Below are positions 1 through 6,862 of a stretch of DNA of 9,786 bases, in pieces. The stretch comes from Candidatus Atribacter alterifermentans (lineage in GTDB: Bacteria; Atribacterota; Atribacteria; Atribacterales; Atribacteraceae), in NCBI GenBank assembly GCA_012517635.1, contig JAAYUP010000437.1, positions 1-9,786 on the forward strand, in the 5' to 3' direction. The stretch's first letter is position 1; the number at the start of each line of letters is the position of its first letter. The notes under the pieces are model-generated. The model worked only from the letters and a program-made list of their open reading frames with translations, was not told the DNA's origin and searched no databases. The translations under genes were made by a program, and so were the position numbers.

Positions 1-48
1 CGGATTCGAGCCAAAGCAGCCGGAGACTTAAAGTATCAAGAATCATAA
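1..48 (+). CDS. C-terminal end of an unidentified protein (partial)
   Basis: Reading from base 1 gives 15 sense codons ending in TAA at 46-48, with the tail RIRAKAAGDLKYQES. The mix of basic, Ala and acidic residues is typical of a real protein end, and the frame is open to the window edge. The piece is too short to assign to a family. It runs in the same direction as the sufC-sufB pair but is separated from it by 470 bases and a promoter, so it is probably a separate transcription unit. An open frame of this length is expected fairly often by chance, so the call rests mainly on position and composition. Confidence 0.35.
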   Translation, partial: RIRAKAAGDLKYQES

Positions 49-66
49 AAGAGATAGTAAAATTAC

Positions 67-115
67 GTCAGCCCTTCGTTGTCATCTCCTATAAATAATT
101 CAAAGAAGGGCTGAC
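67..115. repeat. Long imperfect inverted repeat (hairpin)
   Basis: GTCAGCCCTTC (67-77) is perfectly complementary to GAAGGGCTGAC (105-115). After one mismatch, three more pairs (TTG 79-81 with CAA 101-103) extend it to about 15 bp around a 19-base loop. No good T-run follows on the + strand; on the - strand the next bases are only moderately T-rich. It could be a weak terminator for the gene ending at 48 or for the possible decayed leftward gene, or a dispersed repeat. The hairpin is certain as a sequence; its function is not. Confidence 0.6.
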
Positions 116-355
116 AATCCTGAATCCCGCTTTTATAAACCGAACTAACACTTCATCTTTTATACGATTGGCTTTAGAATTAACTCGTGAAGTGAAGCGT
201 TTTTTCTGTTCTTCCATAATATGAGAGCAATATCAATAACATAAAATTTCTTCTATTGAATCCTTATGAAACCCTTCTTCATGTTAAAAATGAGTTTCTA
301 TCAATTTTTAAACAAAATAATCCAATCTATTTTCGGTAGCGACACCATACTTCAC
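89..355 (-). pseudogene. Possible decayed small gene, unknown function
   Basis: One leftward frame runs from a GTG at 355-353 to a TAG at 91-89, 88 codons, with three internal stops: TAA at 310-308, TAA at 286-284 and TGA at 235-233. Between the stops the translation looks protein-like, for example MKYGVATENRLDYFV, then KLIETHF, then HEEGFHKDSIEEILCY, then a 42-residue charged segment starting MEEQKKRF at 217. Each stop is one C-to-T change away from a Gln or Arg codon (CAA, CAA, CGA), as expected for a decaying gene. Against this, in sequence this AT-rich about six or seven stops would be expected by chance, so three is only a mild depletion. No family is recognised. The 42-residue segment (217-89) has no visible ribosome binding site. 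Confidence 0.2.
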
Positions 356-474
356 CTCTTATCTCAACTTATTTTGAAATGATATAAACCCGCCCTCTAA
401 TGCTTGGAAACATAGAACCATTAGACTGAACTTTCCATTTGATTGAATTTGATACTAGGAAGGGTCTGGTTCCA

Positions 475-483
475 TGATATAAT
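475..483 (+). promoter_or_regulatory. Extended -10 promoter of the sufC-sufB operon
   Basis: TGATATAAT contains a perfect TATAAT (478-483) with the TG of an extended -10 one base upstream. No -35 box lies at 17 bases; TTGATA at 449-454 is 23 bases away, too far for a normal sigma-70 pair. Transcription would start near 490, giving a leader of about 30 bases. Just upstream, GAACCA (415-420) and TGGTTC (467-472) form a dyad, with CTTTCC (431-436) and GGAAGG (458-463) nested inside it, so a regulator could bind here. No known Fe-S regulator box is recognised. Confidence 0.55.
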
Positions 484-518
484 GAAAAAAAGAGAATTAG
501 AAGAATTCAGGTGAAAAT

Positions 519-1250
519 ATGCTTCAGGTTGAACATTTAAAAGTTGAGGTAGGCAATGAAATCATTTTGAAAGACGTGAATCTTACCGTCAGTGAAGGTG
601 AAGTTCATATCTTACTCGGACCGAATGGAGCTGGGAAAACCACTCTATTAATGGCTATTATGGGAATGCCCGGATATACTATTTTAGATGGGCGAATAAT
701 TTTTCAGGGAAAAGACATTACTTCTCTGAGTATCGAGGAACGTTCCCAACTGGGGATAGGAATGGCTTTCCAAAAGATGCCGACTATACCCGGTGTCCAA
801 TTGCAAACCCTGGGAGATTTAATAGTTGAAAAACATAAAAATTCCCTATCAGTTGATGAGGTTTCGGAGAAAGTAAATTGTGGTTCTCTTTTAAATCGGA
901 GTATTGGTCAAGGATTTTCTGGAGGAGAAGCCAAGCGGGCTGAGCTTTTTCAACTTCTTTTGCATCGTCCAATGTTTTCCATGATTGATGAACCAGAATC
1001 AGGTGTTGACTTGGATAACATATCGCTGGTGGGAAGCGCCCTCCAAGAACTTTTTGAAAGGAAGTTAGTGAGAAAGAAAAAACGATCAGGTTTAATCATA
1101 ACCCATACCGGGTTTATTTTGGATTATATCAATGCGGAAATGGGGCATGTTTTAATAGATGGAAAAATAATATGTAAAGGAAATCCTCGAGATATTTTTT
1201 CCAGTATCAAACTCAATGGTTATGAAGCTTGTGTGAGGTGTGAGCGATGA
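519..1250 (+). CDS. sufC: SufC/SmsC-like Fe-S cluster assembly ATPase
   Basis: This is an ABC-family ATPase that powers Fe-S cluster assembly on a SufB-type scaffold; it is cytosolic and not a transporter. At 243 residues it matches SufC length. Visible motifs are Walker A GPNGAGKTT (34-42), a Q-loop in FQKMPTIPGV (84-93, compare the SufC signature FQYPVEIPGV), the ABC signature FSGGEAKRAEL (133-143), Walker B with catalytic Glu158 in MIDEPESGVDLD (155-166), and the switch His196 in ITHTG. The start is supported by AGGTGA at 509-514, four bases before the ATG. The gene overlaps the next by ATGA, so the two are probably translationally coupled. Odd features: a basic stretch RKLVRKKKR at 181-189, and a Cys-x-x-Cys tail (Cys238 and Cys241) that I do not recall in E. 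coli SufC. The link to a SufB-like partner makes the assignment firm. The short two-gene layout fits the minimal SMS (SmsCB) version found in archaea and anaerobic bacteria. Confidence 0.93.
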   Translation: MLQVEHLKVEVGNEIILKDVNLTVSEGEVHILLGPNGAGKTTLLMAIMGMPGYTILDGRIIFQGKDITSLSIEERSQLGIGMAFQKMPTIPGVQLQTLGDLIVEKHKNSLSVDEVSEKVNCGSLLNRSIGQGFSGGEAKRAELFQLLLHRPMFSMIDEPESGVDLDNISLVGSALQELFERKLVRKKKRSGLIITHTGFILDYINAEMGHVLIDGKIICKGNPRDIFSSIKLNGYEACVRCER

Positions 1251-2491
1251 CGAATGAAGAATTTTTCCGTGAAATAAAGCAAAAGGCCGAAACAGCTTAT
1301 AATAAAAAAGCTGCATTAGGTCCGGATATTGACCTGAGCGAATTTTCAATATGCTCTCCCCATGAAAAGGTCGATAGTATTGAAAGCATTTCCCGATCAA
1401 TGAAAGAAGCCGCTTTATATGCCGGTATCGATTTAGTGGATTCTGAGAATGCCGCAACCTATGTTCAAGTTGATCGTTCCGCCGTCTTCGAAAGAATACA
1501 AAAAGCTTTTCAGGGTAAGTTAGAAATCATGAGTATTAGTAAAGCAATTGAAACATATCCTGAGGTGAGGAATTACTACTGGAATCTTATTCCCGTTGAC
1601 TTTGATAAATACACCGCTTATAGCGAACTATGCCAGACTGAAGGATATTTTATCCGGATTTTTGCCCATCAGCAGATTAATATTCCGCTGCAAGTTTGTT
1701 TGTTAATGTCAGAAGAAGATAGAGTGCAAAGTGTTCATAATTTAATTATCCTCGAAGAAGGAGCACGAGCCAACATCAACACTGGATGTGCTTCGGTGAA
1801 AGGAAATAAAAATGGTTTACATATCGGTGTCAGTGAATTTTATATTGGGGAAAATGCCCATTTAACCTTTACGATGATCCATAATTGGGGTGAAAATTTT
1901 CATGTTCGTCCCCGGACTGCTGTCGAGATGGAAGATAATTCCTTTTATAGTAATACCTATGTGCTTATGAAACCCCTTCTTTCCCTTCAAACCTTTCCCA
2001 AAGCCATTTTGAAGGGAGAAAATGCCAATGCGAACTTCCAAAGCATCATTTTTGGGAAAGAGTCATCAATTATTGACGTCGGTTCCAACCTAATCATGAA
2101 AAATCGAGGCTGTCGAGGAAATTCGGTTTCTCGAGTTTGCGCTACTGATCGATCAAAAGTCTACGCTCGCGGGAAATTAGTTTCTTATCATGATGAAGCT
2201 CAGGCGCATTTGGAATGCAAAGGAATACTTTTTTCCCATGATTCAGAGATTATTTCGGTGCCAGAGCTCGAAGTATACGGAGCTCCAAAAAGCCGCTTAT
2301 CTCACGAAGCAGCGGTTGGACCTATCGAAGAAGAAGCAATTAATTACTTACGTTCACGGGGACTTAGCAAAGAAGAAGCTTTATCTTTGATAACCAGAGG
2401 TTTTCTCAATGTTGACCTTCCTGGTGTTCCACCCGCTTTAAAAAAGTATATTGAGGAAATTATTAAGGTGACCTCCCAAGACATGATGTAA
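1247..2491 (+). CDS. sufB: SufB/SufD-family scaffold (SmsB-like) for Fe-S assembly
   Basis: This protein is the partner of the SufC ATPase and the likely site where Fe-S clusters are built. At 414 residues it is shorter than E. coli SufB (about 495). The N-terminal 110 residues are helical and variable, followed by the right-handed beta-helix core (about 130-345) and the C-terminal helical motif SHEAAVGPIEEEAINYLRSR (352-371), which corresponds to the EHEAT region of SufB and binds SufC. Cys324 in ECKGILF lies about 29 residues before His353. By eye and from memory, this is where the essential Cys405 of E. coli SufB sits relative to its own HEAT motif. The start is preceded by GAGGTG at 1235-1240 and overlaps the end of sufC. 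No SufS, SufU or SufD gene follows. With only one B/D-type gene present, the complex is probably SufB2-SufC2, as in the SMS system. A SufD label is also possible from databases, but the conserved Cys favours SufB. Confidence 0.9.
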   Translation: MTNEEFFREIKQKAETAYNKKAALGPDIDLSEFSICSPHEKVDSIESISRSMKEAALYAGIDLVDSENAATYVQVDRSAVFERIQKAFQGKLEIMSISKAIETYPEVRNYYWNLIPVDFDKYTAYSELCQTEGYFIRIFAHQQINIPLQVCLLMSEEDRVQSVHNLIILEEGARANINTGCASVKGNKNGLHIGVSEFYIGENAHLTFTMIHNWGENFHVRPRTAVEMEDNSFYSNTYVLMKPLLSLQTFPKAILKGENANANFQSIIFGKESSIIDVGSNLIMKNRGCRGNSVSRVCATDRSKVYARGKLVSYHDEAQAHLECKGILFSHDSEIISVPELEVYGAPKSRLSHEAAVGPIEEEAINYLRSRGLSKEEALSLITRGFLNVDLPGVPPALKKYIEEIIKVTSQDMM

Positions 2492-2527
2492 AAACTTCCC
2501 ATAATGAATCATTTTGAAATGGGATAA

Positions 2528-2578
2528 AAAAAGCCCAGGCGCTCAGAATAGAAACGAGTAAAAATTCCTGGGCTTTTT
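2528..2578. terminator. Bidirectional terminator between convergent genes
   Basis: AAAAAGCCCAGG (2528-2539) and CCTGGGCTTTTT (2567-2578) form a perfect 12-bp stem around a 27-base loop. The + strand ends in five T; the - strand runs into seven T (A2526-A2532 on the + strand). It lies between sufB, ending at 2491, and the leftward lipoprotein gene, ending at 2593, so it would stop both transcripts. The loop is longer than usual for an intrinsic terminator. Confidence 0.85.
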
Positions 2579-2592
2579 GATAAATCAACTCG

Positions 2593-3102
2593 CTACAAAA
2601 TCTCGCTAATATATTGTTCCAGCTCGCTTTCCGAGAGAGAGCGAGAAATTTGATGAGTGATTTTCCCCTGACGGTTAATAAAAACATTATGAGGGACGCT
2701 CCGTACACCATAGAGATCCGAAACGGTTTCCTTCTCATCATCCTGAAGAACCAGGTATTGAACCCCCTGAGATTGAACAAATTCAGCAATACCAGTTCGG
2801 ATGCCACTTCCGATAACTAACAGCTCTTCACTCCCAGCGTATTTTTGATGAACTGCATTCAAGTGAGGAACTTCACTTTTGCAGGCCGGACAATTGGACA
2901 TAAAAAAGCAAAGAACAATAGGTTTTCCTAAGTGGTCACTCAGGGTAAAGGAACGTCCATTTAAATCCAACAGGGTAAAATCTTTCTCTATCCCCGGAGT
3001 TGGGGTAGGTGTTGGCGTGGGAGGATTAGGAATGCATCCGGTTACAACCATTGGTACTACTATACAGAGAGCCATTATTAAAAGGATAAGTTTTTTCATC
3101 AT
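2593..3102 (-). CDS. Lipoprotein thioredoxin-fold protein (TlpA/ResA/AhpC-TSA type)
   Basis: This is a 169-residue thiol-disulfide oxidoreductase anchored on the outer side of a membrane. Residues 1-23 are a lipoprotein signal: a KK start, a hydrophobic core and a lipobox VTGC with Cys23 as the lipid-bearing residue. A flexible Pro-Thr linker follows (27-37), encoded by mixed codons, so it is kept at protein level rather than being a simple DNA repeat. The thioredoxin fold follows with the redox motif SNCPACKSEVP (Cys71, Cys74) and the cis-Pro loop SVPHNVFI (Pro137). This CxxC type fits TlpA/ResA-like reductases better than one-Cys peroxidases. ATGs lie at 3102-3100 and 3099-3097; GGAG at 3111-3108 is five and eight bases away respectively, so either may be used. 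Its partner is unknown: cytochrome maturation is the classic TlpA/ResA role, but no such genes are nearby. It is convergent with sufB and is not in its operon. Confidence 0.85.
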   Translation of the reverse strand: MMKKLILLIMALCIVVPMVVTGCIPNPPTPTPTPTPGIEKDFTLLDLNGRSFTLSDHLGKPIVLCFFMSNCPACKSEVPHLNAVHQKYAGSEELLVIGSGIRTGIAEFVQSQGVQYLVLQDDEKETVSDLYGVRSVPHNVFINRQGKITHQISRSLSESELEQYISEIL

Positions 3103-3339
3103 ACTGTCTCCAATCGTCCAAAATGTGGACTGTCTTTATCAAAAGAAGAAACACGTTTTTGGGAATAAATATTCTTCATCATAATAACACTAGTCCTTCA
3201 GTTATTATACGTAACGATTGATTATTCGTTTAAAAGAAATTGGAAGAATATTTATTTATTTAGCTGAAAACATTCCTTAAATTGAGCTTCAGTTGGAGTT
3301 TTTTCTTCGTTCTATCCTGAAAATATCATTAAATGAATT
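3103..3339. other. Non-coding gap upstream of the lipoprotein gene
   Basis: This stretch is AT-rich and has no convincing gene. On the - strand, TATAAT at 3209-3204 could be the -10 box of the lipoprotein gene, which would give a leader of about 95 bases, but no good -35 box is present. AACGA (3213-3217) and TCGTT (3226-3230) form a small dyad just upstream, where a regulator might sit. Confidence in any single site is low. Confidence 0.3.
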
Positions 3340-3547
3340 CCCCCATTGAAAAGGGGATAGGGGGTGTGCCTTTCATCTGTCATCCTGAGCGGTGCTTTCC
3401 CGCGTGAGGATCTCATCTTGTAATTCTTTTTATTCTTTATTTTTTTCTCCCCTTCTCCCCCTCGGCTTTTAAAAATCCTCTCTCCCCCTCACCCCTCAGC
3501 CTTTATCGCCCCTGATTCATGTAGCGACATGCTATGGCATGTCGAAT
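3340..3547. repeat. Cluster of dispersed-repeat-like hairpins and C-rich tracts
   Basis: Three blocks lie end to end. CCCCC at 3340-3344 pairs with GGGG at 3353-3356 and is followed by GGGGG at 3360-3364. GTCATCCTGAGC at 3379-3390 starts a hairpin closed by AGGAT at 3407-3411, with GCGG and CCGC pairing inside; its first half resembles a repeat I recall from many bacterial genomes. A pyrimidine-rich stretch from about 3421 to 3515 repeats CTCCCC-type units. Finally CGACATGC (3525-3532), loop TATG, and GCATGTCG (3537-3544) make a perfect 8-bp hairpin. None has a T-run that would make it a clear terminator for the leftward gene ending at 3578. The block reads as an accumulation site for intergenic repeats. 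Confidence 0.5.
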
Positions 3548-3577
3548 CTTGGGTTTTTATCCTAAAAATTAATATCC

Positions 3578-6295
3578 TTAAGTCGAGGGTTTTTCTTTAT
3601 GTAGGATTTTTATTTCATCTAAATGGAAAAATACCTCGACCACCCGAGGGTCAAACATTTTTCCATTTTGTTTACGAATGTAATCGAGAGCTTCTTTAAC
3701 TGGCCAGGCATCACGATAAGGGCGTTTGCTGGTTAAGGCATCAAAGTTATCGGCAACGGCAAAAATTCGAGCCGAAAGTGGAATAGCTTCGCCTTTTAAA
3801 CCCCTTGGATATCCACTCCCATCCCACCTTTCATGATGACAATAAGGGATGTCGATAGCTGAGTGTAGATATTGAATGGGTGAAAGCATCTCATAGGCAT
3901 AAACTGGATGCATACGCATAATTTTCCATTCTTCCTCGGTAAGCTTTCCGGGTTTAAAAAGAATTGAGTCATGAATACCCATTTTACCGATGTCGTGAAG
4001 GAGTGCTCCTCGACGAATGTGGACTAAGTACTTTTCTTCTATCCCCATTTCTCGAGCTATTTTGAGGGTTAATTCTGTTACTCTTTTGCTGTGATTTTCA
4101 GTTTCCCTATCTTTGAGGTCAAGAGCATAGGCCCAACCTTCAATGGTGGCATCATAGGTTTCAATCAGCAAGGCATTGGTTTTTTCCAAATTGTAAAGTA
4201 ATTCTTCTTTCTCGATGGCAATTACCACATTTTCAGCCAGGCTTCTTAGAAAATCGCACCATTCCTCATTCCCGATACGGAGGGTACGATTAAAGATTTC
4301 TAAGATCCCAAACAGCCGACCTTTGGCTAAAAGAGGTACAGCATAATATGAAACAAAACCTTCATCCTGGAAAAGTTTGGTTTGATAGTAAATACTATGT
4401 TCGCTCACCTTTGGAATGAAAATGATCTGGCGTTCCAAAGCAGCTTGGCCAGCAAAAGCGTCGCCTAATTTCAAAGACGTTTTTTCAATAGCAGGGGTGC
4501 GAAAACCAATTCCTGTAGCATAGACTAAAGTTTGTTGCTGGGGGTCATAGCGCAATAAAGAAGCAGCGTCAACTTCTAACCGTTGAACAATCTGCTCCAA
4601 GGCAACTTTTTGAGCCAACATTGGTTCACTGCTTCCTGAAATAGCCATATCGATGGTATGTAAAACTTGGATATGTTTGAGGCGTTGTTCGGTTTCTTCA
4701 AATAAACGGGCATTTTCTAAGGATGATGCTGCATGATGGGCTATGGTTTGGAAAAGTTCTAAGCGCTCTGGATGAAAGAAACCCGGTGTTTTACTGTAAA
4801 GATTCAACGTTCCAAAAGTCCGACCACGACTGATGAGGGGGAAAGCAGCAGAAGTTACAAAACCAGCTTGCATAGCTTGTACTTTCCAAGGGGTGAAAGA
4901 AGGATCGGTAGTGCTTTCTTCAACAATTTGATAAGTCCCGCTCCGGATTGCCCGACCGGAAGGTCCCTGCCCTTCAGGAGTTTCGTCCCAGCGTATTTTT
5001 ATTTGCTGGGGATAAGAATGTTCTAATGGGTATTGGGCAATAATTTTTACTCGACCACCTGGTTCAACCTGAGCTAACCAAGCTAAACAAACACCAAACC
5101 TTTCAACACAAGTCTGCACAATTTCGTTAGCTCTTTCTTTAAGGTTTAAAGTTTTAGTAAATTCGTTTGATAATTTGTATAAAACCTCCAAGGTATTTAT
5201 TTGTTCTGTAATTTGATTCTCAGTTCTTTTTCTTTCGGTGATATCTTCCCCGGCACTGAGAGTGCCGATGATTTTCCCGGTGTTGTCGTATAAAAAAGTA
5301 TTTTGCCAAGCAATGAGTATTTCTTTGCCTGCTTTATTTACAATGTAGTTTTCATGCTTTTCAAAAGATTGAATCTCACCCGAGATGATATTTTCGAAAT
5401 ATAACCTTGTAGAATCCCTTATGCTTTTTGGAATGAAATAATCGAACCAATTTTTTCCAATGATTTCCTCTGATTCGAAACCAAGTATTTCTCGCCCTTT
5501 CCGGTTGATGAGCGCCACTCTTCCTTGATTGTCTAAAGCAACAATAATGACCTGTACCAATTCCAGATAGGTTTGGGCTCGTTTCCACTCACTCTGCAGG
5601 GCTTCTTCCATTTGCTTCTTCACGGTGATATCCCGTCCGGTTCCAAGAAAAAGTCCATTTTGAAGTTTAGTGATAGTTACCTCAAAAAGAATTTCATGAC
5701 CTTGAGTATCGCGAAGAGACCATTCCCCCGACTGAGGGTCCATGTTTTCTAATTGATTCATTTGTTCAGGGCGAGGGACAATAAATTCCTTTATATTTTT
5801 GGACAAAAGCTGGTTGCAACTATATCCAATCAGATTGCAGGCAACATTATTGCAATTAACAATTTTTCCTTCATTATCAACAATTAGGATAACATCGTTA
5901 ACTTGCTCAAAAAGTTGTCGGTAAAGAGTTTTGCTTTCCTTTAATTTGAGATCTTGACTTTCAAAATAGTTGTACAAGATGACCAGTAATAAGCCGATTA
6001 CCAAATAGGAGGATAAACTCACGATGAGATCTTGAAGGAAAGTATGGTGGTGGGTGACTGAGGAAAAAACCATAAGAATAACGCTCCAAATACTGGATAT
6101 TATCCCACCAACTATTTTCCAACGGTAAGCACTAATCATAATAAAGGGAAGGATTAATATTGTCGTTATGATGGTGGGAAAATAATACGCTCCTAAAAAA
6201 AGGAAGGCAACATAAAGGCTAATAAAAATGGTAAATTGAGTTGGAGCGCTTTGAAAGAGCTGAATTTTTTTGAAAAAAGCCGATAAAAATTTCAT
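3578..6295 (-). CDS. Membrane PAS-PAS-GAF-GAF-HD-GYP phosphodiesterase
   Basis: This 905-residue sensory protein probably degrades cyclic-di-GMP. About four membrane helices fill residues 22-110, followed by PAS domains at about 123-230 and 237-357 (each ending in a RDIT or EDIT motif), GAF domains at about 370-530 and 540-698, and an HD-GYP domain at about 705-900. The catalytic residues look intact: His735, the HD pair His767-Asp768 in LLHDIGKMG, His796, His820-His821 in CHHERWDGSGYP, and Asp849 in VADNFDALTS. HD-GYP proteins of this kind hydrolyse c-di-GMP to pGpG or GMP, acting on the cytosolic side. The input ligand is unknown. There is no GGDEF domain and no receiver domain. The ATG is followed by a basic, hydrophobic start typical of a membrane protein, but the ribosome binding site is weak (GGAT about ten bases upstream). 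The gene stands alone between two long gaps, so it is probably its own transcription unit. Confidence 0.92.
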   Translation of the reverse strand: MKFLSAFFKKIQLFQSAPTQFTIFISLYVAFLFLGAYYFPTIITTILILPFIMISAYRWKIVGGIISSIWSVILMVFSSVTHHHTFLQDLIVSLSSYLVIGLLLVILYNYFESQDLKLKESKTLYRQLFEQVNDVILIVDNEGKIVNCNNVACNLIGYSCNQLLSKNIKEFIVPRPEQMNQLENMDPQSGEWSLRDTQGHEILFEVTITKLQNGLFLGTGRDITVKKQMEEALQSEWKRAQTYLELVQVIIVALDNQGRVALINRKGREILGFESEEIIGKNWFDYFIPKSIRDSTRLYFENIISGEIQSFEKHENYIVNKAGKEILIAWQNTFLYDNTGKIIGTLSAGEDITERKRTENQITEQINTLEVLYKLSNEFTKTLNLKERANEIVQTCVERFGVCLAWLAQVEPGGRVKIIAQYPLEHSYPQQIKIRWDETPEGQGPSGRAIRSGTYQIVEESTTDPSFTPWKVQAMQAGFVTSAAFPLISRGRTFGTLNLYSKTPGFFHPERLELFQTIAHHAASSLENARLFEETEQRLKHIQVLHTIDMAISGSSEPMLAQKVALEQIVQRLEVDAASLLRYDPQQQTLVYATGIGFRTPAIEKTSLKLGDAFAGQAALERQIIFIPKVSEHSIYYQTKLFQDEGFVSYYAVPLLAKGRLFGILEIFNRTLRIGNEEWCDFLRSLAENVVIAIEKEELLYNLEKTNALLIETYDATIEGWAYALDLKDRETENHSKRVTELTLKIAREMGIEEKYLVHIRRGALLHDIGKMGIHDSILFKPGKLTEEEWKIMRMHPVYAYEMLSPIQYLHSAIDIPYCHHERWDGSGYPRGLKGEAIPLSARIFAVADNFDALTSKRPYRDAWPVKEALDYIRKQNGKMFDPRVVEVFFHLDEIKILHKEKPST

Positions 6296-6419
6296 TATCT
6301 TTTTTATCCGTTGCTAAGATATTTTCATTCATTTATCAATTATTTCAATTTAAAGAGTGAGTTCATAAAACAAATAAAGAGATCAATAATGAATAGTGAA
6401 TTGAATTGGTGATTTTTCC

Positions 6420-6471
6420 AAAAAAAGTTCACTCAGCGATAAGGCTTTTTGTACATCCTTACTGAGTTTTT
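6420..6471. terminator. Terminator-like hairpin upstream of the HD-GYP gene
   Basis: ACTCAG (6431-6436) pairs with CTGAGT (6462-6467), and TAAGG (6440-6444) pairs with CCTTA (6457-6461) across a three-base internal bulge, giving 11 bp with a 12-base loop. TTTTT at 6467-6471 would follow on the + strand. Seven A at 6420-6426 would give a T-run on the - strand, four bases beyond the stem. No + strand gene ends here. It may be a second terminator for the leftward creatininase operon, or a leader hairpin for the HD-GYP mRNA. Confidence 0.55.
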
Positions 6472-6758
6472 ACCCCCCGTCTTTATTAATAATATCGGTA
6501 TAATAAAGAAAATCTTTAGTTTTATTTAAAATGGAAATTTCTTAAAACATAATAAAGGTGAAAGCACTTGTTCCCATGTTTTTACCGGTTATTGGCCGGC
6601 ACGTATCAGACGTTAATGTTTTCGTTTTTCTCGCTGTTTATAAAAATTGAGTTATAGAATAAAAGAAGAATGAAAGGAATATTATTCCAGATAATTGGAA
6701 GGCTATAAAATATATTTTTGAGTTATTAAGGAAAATCATTCCGGTATTTTCAGGACAG

Positions 6759-6797
6759 AAAAAAATCCCGCAGATTCGTCTCAGAAAACCGCGGGAT
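6759..6797 (-). terminator. Rho-independent terminator of the transporter-creatininase operon
   Basis: On the leftward strand a 7-bp stem, ATCCCGC (read from 6797) with GCGGGAT (read from 6771), closes a 19-base loop and runs directly into seven T (A6759-A6765 on the + strand). It lies 65 bases after the creatininase stop codon. It is the clearest one-directional terminator in the window. Confidence 0.85.
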
Positions 6798-6862
6798 AGG
6801 TATTTCTTTTAGCGAAATGTTAAGACCAAACTTTTAACCAAAACGAACTAAAATTTAATTCT

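Larger units (their letters stand above)
6296..6862. other. Long intergenic gap, no convincing gene
   Basis: I read both strands here and found only short open stretches. The best is a 29-codon rightward frame from TTG 6568 to TAG 6657, hydrophobic, preceded by AAGGTGA six bases upstream, with TATAAT at 6499-6504 but no -35 box. That is not enough to call a gene. CCGG at 6584-6587 and 6595-6598 makes a weak 4-bp hairpin. The gap contains the upstream region of the HD-GYP gene at its low end and the terminator of the creatininase operon at its high end. No known riboswitch was recognised. Confidence 0.5.

Noticed and set aside
784..972. Leftward open frame inside sufC
   Set aside because: It lies opposite a well-supported gene, has no ribosome binding site seen and shows no recognisable domain.
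2879..3184. Rightward open frame with Gly-Val repeats
   Set aside because: It is the shadow of the Pro-Thr linker of the lipoprotein gene read on the other strand.
3340..3547. CRISPR-like array
   Set aside because: The repeated units differ from each other, are unevenly spaced and have no spacers of regular length.
6296..6620. c-di-GMP riboswitch before the HD-GYP gene
   Set aside because: I could not find the conserved core of either known class on the leftward strand.
6568..6657. 29-codon TTG-start frame
   Set aside because: A plausible ribosome binding site is present, but the length is too short, the -35 box is missing and no family is recognised; kept only as a remark on the gap.
6664..6813. 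Open rightward stretch of about 48 codons
   Set aside because: It has no clear start codon or ribosome binding site and runs through the operon terminator hairpin.
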